From positions 62,001 through 126,000 of the forward strand of contig NZ_CP054917.1 of the NCBI RefSeq assembly GCF_013364155.1: a DNA stretch of 64,000 nt, in the 5' to 3' direction. Of the stretch, positions 34,693 through 42,743 are shown in pieces. The notes below the pieces were generated by a model. That model had not been told where the DNA came from and searched no databases. It saw only the letters and a list, made by a program, of their open reading frames with translations. Origin of the DNA: Streptomyces sp. NA02950 (GTDB lineage: Bacteria; Actinomycetota; Actinomycetes; Streptomycetales; Streptomycetaceae). Both the position numbers and the translations under genes were made by a program. Positions within the stretch are counted from its first letter, which is position 1. Every line of letters begins with the position of its first letter.

Positions 34693-34958
34693 CGGCTGCC
34701 GTCCTCACCGATGGTGGGCCAGTGCCAGGTGCCGGGGGCCAGCGGTGTGGCGTCGGCGTGCGGCAGGGGGCCGCTGAAGAAGAAGCCCTCGGGGCTGAAG
34801 ACGACGAGGACGGGCTGTCCGGCGTCGTCGACGGCGGTGACGAGCGCGGCACGGCAGGTGCTGGGGTAGCGGCCGTCGGCGCTGCCGCGGGAGACGTAGT
34901 GGACGATCCGGCCGATGACCAGGGGCTGGTCGGTTCTCGGGGCGGTCGGGGCGCTCAT
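34683..34958 (-). CDS. Phage hypothetical protein, 91 aa
   Basis: This 91-aa beta-rich protein (VIGRIVHYVSRG, AALVTAVDDAGQPVLVVFSP) has an SH3-like look. It starts at ATG 34958, overlapping the MuF-like stop. It is widely positioned like small actinophage proteins next to the minor capsid protein. No function is assigned. Confidence 0.65.
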   Translation of the reverse strand: MSAPTAPRTDQPLVIGRIVHYVSRGSADGRYPSTCRAALVTAVDDAGQPVLVVFSPEGFFFSGPLPHADATPLAPGTWHWPTIGEDGSRCA

Positions 34959-35803
34959 ACGGGTTGTCCCTCCTCGATGGCGGGGTCGTGGTTGAGGTCC
35001 GGGCGGGGGATGAAGCGGCGCAGGCATCCCGGATGGGCGATCGGGTAGATGGCGGCTTCCTCGGCGGAGCGGAGGGTGTCGTGGGCGCGGTCGGGTTCGG
35101 GATGGCTGGTCCACCCGCACTCGGGGCCGTCGGTGACCTGCACCCAGCGGGCCTCGAGGTCGGCGGTGGTGGCGGTGAGCGCGCCGGTGTTAGCGACGGT
35201 GACGGACTGCGCGGACAGCGCGGCCCGGGCCCAGGAGGCGGCCGGGTGCTGGGTGCCGCGGCCGTAAGGGACGGTGTCCAGCGGGTGCTGGGTGGCCAGG
35301 TCGTCCGTGGTGGGCGGATCAAGAGCGCGGGCGGCGGCGGTGGCGGCCCGGGCGAACGCCTGGGCCCGGCGGACGATGTCGGTGATGCGGCGGATGAGGA
35401 CCGGGTAGCAGGCCGCGGTCAGGACGGACAGCACGTCCTGGTGGGTTGGGCTCCACTCGAAGGCCGGCCTGCGGGCGTCCGGTGTGAGCAGGGCGGAGCG
35501 CAGCGCGTCCTCGGCGCCGAGCCGGTAGGCCCTGGGCAGGTCGACGGCGGTCCACCGTTCGACGAGCGCGCCGACGTCGGTGTTGAAGCGGGCGGTCGCC
35601 GCGGTGAAGGCGGCCAGCGCCGTACGGACGGCGGGCGGTACGGCGCCGGGCCGGGCGCCGCGGCGCCGCGCGCTGGACAGGGCCCGCAGGACGGTCTGCT
35701 GAGCGGTGGTCAGCAGCAGCCAGTCGGCCTCGAGTTGGCGTTGGGCGGCTGCGATGAGCTGGCCGAGGGCCTCGTCGCGGGTGGTTTCGCGCGGGGTGCT
35801 CAT
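34955..35803 (-). CDS. MuF-like minor capsid protein
   Basis: This 282-aa protein has a long helical N-terminus and a C-terminal region (CGWTSHPEPDRAHDTLRSA ... AHPGCLRRFIPRPDL) that matches the SPP1 gp7/MuF C-terminal block with its conserved Cys and His. Such proteins are packaged in the capsid and take part in head assembly or DNA ejection. It is ATGA-coupled with the next gene. Confidence 0.72.
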   Translation of the reverse strand: MSTPRETTRDEALGQLIAAAQRQLEADWLLLTTAQQTVLRALSSARRRGARPGAVPPAVRTALAAFTAATARFNTDVGALVERWTAVDLPRAYRLGAEDALRSALLTPDARRPAFEWSPTHQDVLSVLTAACYPVLIRRITDIVRRAQAFARAATAAARALDPPTTDDLATQHPLDTVPYGRGTQHPAASWARAALSAQSVTVANTGALTATTADLEARWVQVTDGPECGWTSHPEPDRAHDTLRSAEEAAIYPIAHPGCLRRFIPRPDLNHDPAIEEGQPV

Positions 35804-36132
35804 CGGCGGGGCCGCTCGCGCAGGTACAGCACGCCGCCGCCCGGGCCGTCGCCGTCGCCAGGGGTCTCCTCGCCGGGGACGGGCGTGGCGGGGTCCTCCA
35901 GCTCTTCGATCTGCCGGTCCAAGGCGGCCACGTTGCCGCTGGTGTCGACGGAGACGACGCCGGACAGTGACACCTTCAGCGGCTGGGCAAGCAGCGTCGC
36001 GCGGCGTTCGCGCAGCACCTCGAGCGCCACGGCGCGCAGCGAGTGCAGGCGGGCGTAGCGCTGGTCGAGGTCGGTGGTGTCGGTGGCCGGGCCGAGCGTG
36101 GCCAGCAGCCAGCGGCGGGAGGCGTCGTCCAT
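35800..36132 (-). CDS. Head-completion-region protein, 110 aa
   Basis: This 110-aa protein is helical in the first half (YARLHSLRAVALEVLRERRATLLAQ) with a Gly/Pro-rich C-terminus. It is the first gene after the hairpin at 36166-36209 and is coupled to the MuF-like gene. The small helical bundle could be a head-tail adaptor, but I recognise no family. Confidence 0.6.
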   Translation of the reverse strand: MDDASRRWLLATLGPATDTTDLDQRYARLHSLRAVALEVLRERRATLLAQPLKVSLSGVVSVDTSGNVAALDRQIEELEDPATPVPGEETPGDGDGPGGGVLYLRERPRR

Positions 36133-36165
36133 GGGGCAGCCCCAGACGGGTGGGAAGAAAAGGGG

Positions 36166-36209
36166 GTCCGGTACGGGCCGGGTGAGGACGGGCCCGGCCC
36201 GTACCGGAC
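36166..36209. terminator. Strong hairpin after the capsid genes
   Basis: Perfect 17-bp arms at 36166-36182 and 36193-36209 surround a 10-nt loop. It separates the capsid genes from the connector and tail genes and may reduce downstream expression after the abundant capsid messages. Confidence 0.75.
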
Positions 36210-36223
36210 GGCGAGGGGCCGGG

Positions 36224-36520
36224 TTACTCCTCGGCCTTGGCGGTGGTGCGCCGGGTGCGCGGCTTGTTCTCCGGCTTCGGTTCCGGCTCGGCCGGCTCCT
36301 GGGCAGCGGGCTCCTGCCCGCCCCCGCCCGCGCCCGGGTCGGGCGCCGCCGGGGTGTCCGCCGGGTCGGGCTCGGGCACCTCGCCGTTCTCCCACGCGGA
36401 CGGGGTGCGGATGAGCTGGGCCAGGTGCGGCTCCGGCTCGGTTCCGGCCTCGCAGATGACCCACTCGTGCGAGGTCGGGTCCTTGACGTAGACGGTGGAG
36501 AGGAGTCGGGGCACGGTCAC
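36224..36520 (-). CDS. Phage hypothetical protein downstream of capsid, 98 aa
   Basis: This 98-aa protein starts at GTG 36520, overlapping the capsid stop (GTGA). The first 45 residues (VYVKDPTSHEWVICEAGTEP) look folded; the rest is Pro/Ala/Glu-rich and ends with a basic RTRRTTAKAEE tail. Small proteins of this kind are found after actinophage capsid genes; function unknown. Confidence 0.65.
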   Translation of the reverse strand: MTVPRLLSTVYVKDPTSHEWVICEAGTEPEPHLAQLIRTPSAWENGEVPEPDPADTPAAPDPGAGGGGQEPAAQEPAEPEPKPENKPRTRRTTAKAEE

Positions 36521-37587
36521 CACACCCGCGCGGCCATGTGGATGTCCGGCACGTACATCACCGGCATGGCGGAGGCCGCGACCTTGGTCCACACGGTGAC
36601 CGGGTCGTCGGTGTAGCCGTGGGTGACGACGATGCCGGGCGCGTCCTCCCGCAGGATCGCGGGGTTGGTGCCGCGGGACAGCACGAGCGACTCGGCGGTG
36701 ATGCCGTACTGCGTCTCGCCCCACTGGCGCGGGTTGGGCGGCAGCATCAGCCACAGGTTCTCCGGCAGTACCCGCGGGTTGGTGCCGTCGTCCAGGGGGA
36801 TCTGCACGTCGTACACGGTGATCGGCGGCAGCCCGTACCGCGCACGCACGGCGTCGACCTCGTTGGGGGCGAGGACGGCGGTGGGGATCTGCGAGCCGAG
36901 CAGCGACCCGTAGTAGGCCGCCCGGTAGGACTGGTTGCCCGCGAGGAGGCTCTTGGCCTTGAAGGACGTGAAGATCCGGGTGGGCAGCGGTGCCCGGGCG
37001 TCGCGCAGCGCCTGGATCCAGCGCATCTCGTCCGCGAGGGCGTCGGCGGTCGGGTCGGTCCACGGCACCGGAGCGGTGGGCATGTGGGCGGCCGGCACCT
37101 GGGCGTCGTACTCGATGTACAGGTTGTTCTCGCCCTTGAGCGTGAACTTGCCGTCGGCCAGCAGGTCACCGGCGGCCAGCTCCATGCGGGAGCGGATGGA
37201 CAGCACGTGCGCGGCGACGTCGTCGTACACGGCCTGGACCAGCTCGTCGGAGTTGGCGCCGCGGTCGGCGTCGAGGAGGATCTGCTCCATCTCGCCCACG
37301 AGGTACTTCTGGCCGAGTGGCGGGAGCTTGCCCTCGGTCTCGACCATGGTGATCTCGCGGGTCGCGATGGGCGTGGTCGCGTCCCAGGCGCGGTACTTGG
37401 CCGCCGGCACCCGGCGGTTGGTCCGCTTCACCCTCCACTTGACGGTGTTGAGGCGGACTTCCGGCAGCACGCTGCGGGTCAGCTCGTAGTCCTCCGGCCC
37501 GGGGATCGCGCGGACGAACGCGTTGATGTCGGTCGCCGTGAGCTCCCGGAGCAGGAGCTCGAGCATGTCGTGCATCTCGGTCGGCAT
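36517..37587 (-). CDS. Major capsid protein (family E)
   Basis: This 356-aa protein resembles phage major capsid protein E: an N-terminal arm, a long helix region and the TVWTKVAASAMPVMYVPDI C-terminal block. The segments VPAAKYRAWDATTPIATRE and EMRWIQALRDARAP fit the family. ATG 37587 follows AGGGAG. It comes after the decoration and scaffold genes in standard order and forms the icosahedral shell. Confidence 0.85.
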   Translation of the reverse strand: MPTEMHDMLELLLRELTATDINAFVRAIPGPEDYELTRSVLPEVRLNTVKWRVKRTNRRVPAAKYRAWDATTPIATREITMVETEGKLPPLGQKYLVGEMEQILLDADRGANSDELVQAVYDDVAAHVLSIRSRMELAAGDLLADGKFTLKGENNLYIEYDAQVPAAHMPTAPVPWTDPTADALADEMRWIQALRDARAPLPTRIFTSFKAKSLLAGNQSYRAAYYGSLLGSQIPTAVLAPNEVDAVRARYGLPPITVYDVQIPLDDGTNPRVLPENLWLMLPPNPRQWGETQYGITAESLVLSRGTNPAILREDAPGIVVTHGYTDDPVTVWTKVAASAMPVMYVPDIHMAARVW

Positions 37588-37601
37588 GACGGGGCTCCCT
37601 C

Positions 37602-38012
37602 TCAGGATGCGTAGGTGACGGAGGCGGTGGTCTTCTTCACGGCGGTCGCGTCGAAGGCGACCGGGAGCTTCGCCGGGGCGACGAGGCCGTGGATGCGCAG
37701 CGCGGCGCCGATGCGGGTGGCGCCGACGCCGAAGGCGGTCTCGGTGTCGAGGAAGCCGGCGAGGACCTCGTGGCCGTCGGTCGCGGCCGGGTCGTACGGC
37801 TCGTACAGGCCGCTGGTGGCGTTGCGGGCCAGCGGCAGGCCGGACTTGAAATGCGCCTCGACGGTCTTGATGCCGCGCACCCAGTGGGTGTTCTCCGCGA
37901 ACTTCGCAACGTCGAGGGTGATCGTCTGGTTGGTCTCGGTGCCGTGGCTGGACAGCAGCCAGGGGCGACCGACCCGCAGGCTCTGAGTGGTGGTGATCGG
38001 CTGGATATCCAT
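37602..38012 (-). CDS. Head decoration protein
   Basis: This 136-aa beta-rich protein directly upstream of the capsid gene matches the lambda gpD-type decoration proteins in size and position. Segments include NQTITLDVAKFAENTHWV and FLDTETAFGVGATRIGAALRI. ATG 38012 is chosen because the upstream frame is Pro/Arg-rich and non-coding in character. Confidence 0.75.
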   Translation of the reverse strand: MDIQPITTTQSLRVGRPWLLSSHGTETNQTITLDVAKFAENTHWVRGIKTVEAHFKSGLPLARNATSGLYEPYDPAATDGHEVLAGFLDTETAFGVGATRIGAALRIHGLVAPAKLPVAFDATAVKKTTASVTYAS

Positions 38013-38142
38013 GCCGGGGTCGTCCTCCCGTGGGACGGGCGCAGCAGAAGAGCGGGGCACCGCAGTTGGTGCCGTCGTCCACGGGGAGGAAGGGGGTGGG
38101 CGTGGTCCCAGGGGTGGTGCGGTGGTGCGGAGCGGCGGCCGG

Positions 38143-38892
38143 TCAGGCCGCCTGGTCGCCGGTGCCGAACATGCGGGCGGCCATCGCGCGGCCGGCGTCG
38201 CCGGGCTTGCCGGTCGGGGCCTGGCGCTGCGGGGGTCCGCCGGCCGGGGAGCCGGACGGAGCGGGCGGGGTCTGGGGTGTGGGGGTGGGCGTCCCGAACA
38301 GGGCGGGGCGGCGCTTCTTGAGGTCCTTGGCCGCCTCCGCGATCGCATCGGCGTCGGCGTCCGGGGTCTCGGCGAGGGCCTTGTCCAGCAGCACGAGGGC
38401 GTCCTCGAGGTCCGCGTCGGCTGCACCGAGGCCGATGAGCGCAGAGGTGCGCTGCGCCTCCTGCAGCTTGGCCTGGGCCGCGGCCAGGGTCTCGGCGGCG
38501 GTGGTCTCCTTGGCGGTGATCGCCTTCTCCCGGTCGGCGAACGCGGCCTCCCGGCGCTGCTCTTCGGACAGCTGGGCTTCCTTGAGTTTCTTGGCGTCGC
38601 CGAGGACCTGCTTGATCTGCTCGGCGTCGACGCTGTCCGGGTCGAGACCGGCCTCCGCAGCGAGGTCGCGCAGCGCGGACTGCCTGCCCTGGTCCTTCTC
38701 CCGGGTCATCATCAGGCTCAGGCGCTTCTGGGTGACCGTGACGGTCTCCTCGTCGCTGCCCTGGCCGCTCTGGCGGTCGGCGACGTCCTTCGGCGTGGGG
38801 ACCGGCGGGGGCGAGGCCGGCGGGGCCGCGGGCGGGGCGGGGTTCGGAGCCGGGGCCGGCGGGATGGCCGGGGTGGGCGGTTCGTCGGGCAT
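38143..38892 (-). CDS. Capsid scaffolding protein
   Basis: This 249-aa protein has a Pro/Ala-rich N-terminus, a long coiled coil (about 55-185, with KKLKEAQLSEEQRREAAFAD) and a Pro/Gly-rich C-terminus, the usual build of scaffolds. ATG 38892 has GGAGG 7 nt upstream; a GTG 15 bp earlier is an alternative. It lies between portal and decoration genes and would organise the procapsid. Confidence 0.8.
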   Translation of the reverse strand: MPDEPPTPAIPPAPAPNPAPPAAPPASPPPVPTPKDVADRQSGQGSDEETVTVTQKRLSLMMTREKDQGRQSALRDLAAEAGLDPDSVDAEQIKQVLGDAKKLKEAQLSEEQRREAAFADREKAITAKETTAAETLAAAQAKLQEAQRTSALIGLGAADADLEDALVLLDKALAETPDADADAIAEAAKDLKKRRPALFGTPTPTPQTPPAPSGSPAGGPPQRQAPTGKPGDAGRAMAARMFGTGDQAA

Positions 38893-38926
38893 GTGGGTGT
38901 CCTCCACCGGTGCGCCCCCGCGCCGT

Positions 38927-40774
38927 CTACGAGTTTACGGGCGATCTTGACTGCTGCTGTCCCGCGTCAACTCCGGTGCCCTCCGCGGCCGGTAGGCCGC
39001 TGGGGCCGGGCAGGACCGGGGCGGGGATCTGCTCGGGGTCGGCGGGCTTCATGCCGAGGTAGTCGCGTACGGCGGCGGCATCACCGGTGGCGTCGGCGAG
39101 GGCGGCGGCCTGGTCGAAGGCGCGGGACTGGATGCGCTCGATCTCTTCCGGGATGTCCTCGATCGGCCAGCCGCCCTCGGCGAGCATCCGCAGCGCGGTC
39201 TCCAGGCTGATCAGCCGGGCCGCGTACGCGGTGGCGACCTCCTCGAGCACGCCCATGCGGTCGGTGGGGGTGTAAGCGCCGAAGACCATGTTCGCCGGGT
39301 GGACGCCGCGGCCGATCCAGTCGGGGTGCTGCCCGGCGATAAACAACCGCTGAACGAACCGCAGCAGGAGCTGGTACTTGTGCCGGCGGGCCAGGCGCAT
39401 GGCGGCGATCAGCTTGTCGAGCGGGCCGAGGGAGATCTTCAGGGCGTAGCCGGAAGGCAGCTGCGCCGGGTCCTGGGTGCCCAGTGCGATCGGGGGGAGG
39501 CGCAGGTTGACCGCTGCGCGCTCGCGCAGGGTCTCCACCGTGGCCAGGAGCTGGGCGAGTTGGGGTGCGGTGTTCACGACGTCCATGCGCCCGCCGTCGG
39601 CCAGCCGGAAGACGGTGCCGGGTTCGACCTGCACGCTGGCCCGGCCGTCCTGCAGGCCCGAGACGGACAGGATCGGGATGCCGGTGGTCGCCGAGGCGCG
39701 GGCCGCGTCGGTGTCGGATGCCGCCAGCTCGTCCATGATCTGAAGGACTGCCGCGAGGGACGCCTTACCCCAGTGCTCTTCGGCGCCGGGCACCGTGTTG
39801 GGCAGGTGGACCACCGGAATGAAGTCGATCAACAGGTCGAGGGCGTCGAGGACTTCGCCGTCGCCCCTCTGGGCGTAGGTGGCTTTGCCCATCGGCAGGT
39901 TGTCGACGTCGTCGGTGCGCTCGAGGTCTTCCAGCAGCCAGGTGGCGTCGGTGAGGTAGCAGGTGAGGTCGGACGGTTCGTCGTTCCAGGCGTACTGGCG
40001 CCAGATCCTGCCGTGCTCGTCGGCGGTGTCGCCCGGGGTGAGCTGCGGGTCGTCCTCGTCGCCGACGAAGGCACGCAGCGGCCGGCCGCGCCGGTCGGCG
40101 CCCGAGACGGTCGCCGGGCGGATGGGGCCGAGCTCGTAGGTGATGCGGCGCAGCCGCGCCTTGAGGCCGCGCCGTTTGTCCTCGGGGATCTCCCAGGCGA
40201 AGTGCACGCGGTGGGGGAACTCCCCGCCGTCGTCGCCCAGGATGGGGAAGTAGAAGCCGGGGTCCATGACGCGCACGACGGGGCGGCGCTTGTCGGGCTC
40301 CCAGGAGACCCGGTAGATGGCGTCCCCCAGGCCGACGGCCTTGCGCTCGGCCTGCTGCATCCGCATGGCCAGCTGCTCGTCCTCGGCCCAGGTGAGGAGG
40401 TCCTCCTGGACCGCGCGGGCTTCCTCGTCGAACGTGGTGGTGTCGTCCGGCTCCGTGCCGGCCACCACGATGCGCTGTTCGTCGCCGAGGACATCGGAGG
40501 TGATCGCGTCGACGAAGGCGGCCGGGTCGCCGTACTCGCGGCGTTCACGGGCGGAGGGCCCGTCGCGGACCTCGGCGAGTTCGCCGGCCTGGCCGCCGTC
40601 GTAGGCGGCGAGGACGGTGTACGCGGCGAGGCGGCGGGTGTCTTCCTCGGGCACCCAGGTGGCGTACGCGGACGGGAAGGCCCGCCGGTTGGGGTCGCCG
40701 GTGGTCGGATCGGCGTACACCGGCTTGAAGTTGAGCCAGCCCCAGGCGTCGATGAGGAATTGCCGCAGGCCCAC
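38927..40774 (-). CDS. Portal protein
   Basis: This 615-aa protein has the length and order expected of a siphovirus portal. Recognisable blocks include LGDAIYRVSWEPDKRRPVVRV, a helical crown-like region near 320-400 and LPSGYALKISLGPLDKLI. It forms the dodecameric ring through which DNA enters the head. The GTG start at 40774 follows GGAGGG; a late-promoter-like element lies about 30 bp upstream. Confidence 0.85.
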   Translation of the reverse strand: MGLRQFLIDAWGWLNFKPVYADPTTGDPNRRAFPSAYATWVPEEDTRRLAAYTVLAAYDGGQAGELAEVRDGPSARERREYGDPAAFVDAITSDVLGDEQRIVVAGTEPDDTTTFDEEARAVQEDLLTWAEDEQLAMRMQQAERKAVGLGDAIYRVSWEPDKRRPVVRVMDPGFYFPILGDDGGEFPHRVHFAWEIPEDKRRGLKARLRRITYELGPIRPATVSGADRRGRPLRAFVGDEDDPQLTPGDTADEHGRIWRQYAWNDEPSDLTCYLTDATWLLEDLERTDDVDNLPMGKATYAQRGDGEVLDALDLLIDFIPVVHLPNTVPGAEEHWGKASLAAVLQIMDELAASDTDAARASATTGIPILSVSGLQDGRASVQVEPGTVFRLADGGRMDVVNTAPQLAQLLATVETLRERAAVNLRLPPIALGTQDPAQLPSGYALKISLGPLDKLIAAMRLARRHKYQLLLRFVQRLFIAGQHPDWIGRGVHPANMVFGAYTPTDRMGVLEEVATAYAARLISLETALRMLAEGGWPIEDIPEEIERIQSRAFDQAAALADATGDAAAVRDYLGMKPADPEQIPAPVLPGPSGLPAAEGTGVDAGQQQSRSPVNS

Positions 40775-40803
40775 GTCGTCCCTCCGGACAAGGTCGGCCC
40801 CGC

Positions 40804-40819
40804 GCCGTGATCAAGGATA
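40804..40819 (-). promoter_or_regulatory. Late-promoter-like 16-mer, copy 2
   Basis: Minus-strand TATCCTTGATCACGGC lies 30-45 bp before the portal start and differs by one base from the copy at 15016-15031. It may mark a late promoter. Confidence 0.4.
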
Positions 40820-40848
40820 TCGGCGGGGGGCCGGAGGGGCTGCGGGCG

Positions 40849-41094
40849 TCAGGCGTAGCGGTGGCCGGCCTCGTAGTGCTCGAAGTCCCGGTCCTCGACC
40901 AGCCGCCAGGTGCGGCGGCGGCCGATGACCTGGTTCGCCCAGCGCTTGGCCAGCATGACGTCGCGCTCCGGGATCTCGCTGAACGTCTCGTGGCAGTCGC
41001 GCTTGCCGCCTTCCAGTTCCCAGCCGCTCACGTCCACGTCGATCCACGTCGGTGTCAGCTTGTACCAGGCGAGTTCGGCGAGTTCGTCGTCCAT
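40849..41094 (-). CDS. Small hypothetical protein, 81 aa
   Basis: This 81-aa acidic protein starts at ATG 41094 behind GGAGGACC. It has an aromatic-rich middle (TPTWIDVDVSGWELEGG) and a basic tract (VIGRRRTWRLVED). It is divergent from the HTH cassette; the palindromic operator at 41134-41162 lies between them, so the same regulator could affect both. No family is recognised. Confidence 0.65.
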   Translation of the reverse strand: MDDELAELAWYKLTPTWIDVDVSGWELEGGKRDCHETFSEIPERDVMLAKRWANQVIGRRRTWRLVEDRDFEHYEAGHRYA

Positions 41095-41133
41095 CCGGTC
41101 CTCCGTCCGATGTGGTTTCTGGGCTTCAACCCC

Positions 41134-41162
41134 TCCAACTTTACAACGTGATGTTGTATTGT
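41134..41162 (+). promoter_or_regulatory. Cassette promoter/operator A
   Basis: -35 TCCAAC (41134-41139), 17-bp spacer, -10 TATTGT (41157-41162). The spacer holds ACAACG-TGA-TGTTGT. The reverse strand also offers TAAAGT, so it may fire both ways. It is the left-most and most divergent copy of the family. Confidence 0.75.
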
Positions 41163-41178
41163 GGCAATGGAGCCGGAG

Positions 41179-41198
41179 ACAACGGATCGTTGTATAGT
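41179..41198 (+). promoter_or_regulatory. Second operator (A2) with -10 box
   Basis: A perfect ACAACG-GAT-CGTTGT palindrome (41179-41193) overlaps TATAGT (41193-41198), 45 bp after site A. No matching -35 is present, so it may be an extra operator or a weaker promoter. A double site before the HTH gene suggests autoregulation. Confidence 0.65.
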
Positions 41199-41240
41199 CA
41201 GCGCCGGGCGCGGTCGACGTGCACCGACCGCCCGGAACAC

Positions 41241-41277
41241 GTGCGGTCCACCCCGAGGAGAGCGGGGCGGACCGCAC
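41241..41277 (+). promoter_or_regulatory. Leader hairpin with AGGAGAG loop
   Basis: GTGCGGTCC-A-CCCCG pairs with CGGGG-C-GGACCGCAC around the loop AGGAGAG. The apex CGAGGAGAGCG is identical to the hairpin at 44307-44337. It lies in the leader of the HTH gene. Confidence 0.6.
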
Positions 41278-41314
41278 ACCCATCGTTCCACCCGACAGCA
41301 GAGGACACAGGATC

Positions 41315-41569
41315 ATGACGAAGGAATCGAAGGAAGCGCCCCAAGAAGGGGGCGAGACCGAGGTGTGGGGTTACGCGGAGGTCGCCCAGGAGATCGGCGT
41401 GGCGGTCGGGACCGTGCGCTACTACTGGTCGCAGAAGCGCCACCTCCTGCCGGACCCTGACGTGACGCTGAGCGGAAAGCCCGGCTGGTACCCCGCGACC
41501 GTGAAGGACTGGAAGATCAAGCGCCCCGGCCAGGGCTTCCGCACCGACCTCCAGGACCAGGACTCCTGA
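41315..41569 (+). CDS. Small HTH protein (MerR/AlpA-like), cassette 1
   Basis: This 84-aa protein has a winged-helix/MerR-like segment: YAEVAQEIGVAVGTVRYYWS followed by a wing and PGWYPATVKDWKIKRPGQG. Such small proteins serve as excisionases or transcription regulators in phages and plasmids. ATG 41315 follows GAGGACA. It is the only DNA-binding-like product of the plus-strand cassettes and has two operators in its promoter region, so it is a candidate regulator of the whole set; that is inference. Confidence 0.75.
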   Translation: MTKESKEAPQEGGETEVWGYAEVAQEIGVAVGTVRYYWSQKRHLLPDPDVTLSGKPGWYPATVKDWKIKRPGQGFRTDLQDQDS

Positions 41570-41599
41570 GCCGCCCAGACCGACGCTCGCACCGCCGCG

Positions 41600-41634
41600 G
41601 CGCGCCCCGCTCCCCCTCCGGAGCCGGGGCGCGC
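41600..41634 (+). terminator. Terminator of cassette 1
   Basis: GCGCGCCCCG (41600-41609) pairs with CGGGGCGCGC (41625-41634), extended by CTCC/GGAG with one bulge. Confidence 0.7.
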
Positions 41635-41673
41635 GGCGTTTCCAGCGGGCCGAAACAAGATCAGAAAAGCCCT

Positions 41674-41702
41674 TTCAACTTTACAACATAGCGTTATATA
41701 GT
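41674..41702 (+). promoter_or_regulatory. Cassette promoter/operator B
   Basis: -35 TTCAAC (41674-41679), 17-bp spacer, -10 TATAGT (41697-41702), with ACAACA-TAG-CGTTAT in the spacer. Confidence 0.8.
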
Positions 41703-41746
41703 CTGCGGGAGAGGCCGGACCCGCCGGCCCCGAGGGGAGGAACGAG

Positions 41747-42241
41747 ATGTTCACCGTCAGCCTGGACCTCAACGCCCACGGCCTGCCCGCCAGCGATCCG
41801 CTGACGGTTCACGGGGTCGGCGCCTGGGTTCACGGCACGACCGGCATCCGATACTCCTTCCACGACCCGGCGATCCACTTCCCCGGCTCGGACTGCCCGG
41901 TCACCGGCGTCCTGGTGGCCGACAAGTACATCGACCCGGTCTACCGGGACGACCCGGCCAGCTACGACTTCGACGACGAGCCGGCCGTCTCGGTCAGCCT
42001 CGGCGACCCGACGGCCGCCGACGTGCACGACCAGATGATCGAGGTCGGCGACTGGGGCTTCAGCGGGTACGTGGTCTGCAGCGACCTGTACCTGAACCCC
42101 GGCCCGCACCCCGACCACGCCGACCGGTACCCCTTCGAGGCCGGGACGCGAGTGGACGGGCCGACATACCACCTCACCGCGAGCCTGCTGCGGGCCGCCG
42201 CCGCCGACTACGTACACCGGTGGAAGACGACCAACGTGTGA
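41747..42241 (+). CDS. Cassette 2 protein, 164 aa, unknown
   Basis: I do not recognise this 164-aa protein. It is acidic and rich in Asp, Tyr and His (DKYIDPVYRDDPASYDFDDE), without signal peptide or membrane segment. ATG 41747 follows GAGGGGAGG. It has its own promoter/operator (B) and terminator (42243-42272), on the opposite strand to the late genes. A moron function such as host takeover, immunity or anti-defence is possible but unsupported. Confidence 0.72.
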   Translation: MFTVSLDLNAHGLPASDPLTVHGVGAWVHGTTGIRYSFHDPAIHFPGSDCPVTGVLVADKYIDPVYRDDPASYDFDDEPAVSVSLGDPTAADVHDQMIEVGDWGFSGYVVCSDLYLNPGPHPDHADRYPFEAGTRVDGPTYHLTASLLRAAAADYVHRWKTTNV

Positions 42242-42242
42242 C

Positions 42243-42272
42243 CTGCGCCCCGGCCTCCCCGCCGGGGCGCAG
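42243..42272 (+). terminator. Terminator of cassette 2
   Basis: CTGCGCCCCGGC pairs perfectly with GCCGGGGCGCAG around a 6-nt loop, 1 bp after the stop. Confidence 0.8.
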
Positions 42273-42338
42273 CCGTGACCGCAGCCCGGCGGAGGTGCTC
42301 TGACCTCCTCTTTTCTCTGGAAGATCGGCGCCATGCGC

Positions 42339-42367
42339 TTCAACCTTACAACGCTACATTGTATAGT
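42339..42367 (+). promoter_or_regulatory. Cassette promoter/operator C
   Basis: -35 TTCAAC (42339-42344), 17-bp spacer, -10 TATAGT (42362-42367), with ACAACG-CTA-CATTGT in the spacer. Confidence 0.8.
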
Positions 42368-42412
42368 TGAGGTGCAAGGAACGGACCGGTACCAACGAGG
42401 AAGGAGTCAGAC

Positions 42413-42661
42413 ATGACCCTCGACCAGCCCACGGCGGACAAGGTGTTCGAGGCCGCCCTCGCGGCGCGGTTCCACCCCACCAACCTGGGCCTGACCGGCG
42501 AGGTGTGGGTCGACGGCTACACCTACCGGGTGGTCGTCACCGAGACGGAGCGGGCCTGCACCGACGTACGGGCGGGCTGGGGCGACGCCGAGTACACCTT
42601 CGCCAGCGCCAGCCCCGAGCAGGACCGGGCGCTGCGCGAGGCGATCGCCAACCCTAACTAG
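42413..42661 (+). CDS. Cassette 3 protein, 82 aa, unknown
   Basis: This 82-aa acidic protein (TADKVFEAALAARFHPTNL, DGYTYRVVVTETERA) probably forms a small alpha/beta fold. ATG 42413 follows AAGGAG 7 nt upstream. No family is recognised. It is the first gene of cassette 3 and is followed by an unusual nested hairpin. Confidence 0.7.
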   Translation: MTLDQPTADKVFEAALAARFHPTNLGLTGEVWVDGYTYRVVVTETERACTDVRAGWGDAEYTFASASPEQDRALREAIANPN

Positions 42662-42669
42662 CCGACAAC

Positions 42670-42710
42670 GGCGGGGGCTTGCCCTGGGGCAAGCACGGCA
42701 AGCCCCCGCC
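42670..42710 (+). terminator. Nested hairpin between cassette 3 genes
   Basis: A perfect 14-bp stem (42670-42683 / 42697-42710) competes with an inner CTTGCCC/GGGCAAG hairpin. Because a second gene follows without its own promoter, this may be a partial terminator or attenuator. Confidence 0.65.
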
Positions 42711-42743
42711 ACCCGACCCGCGACCGACCACCAAGGAGGCTCC

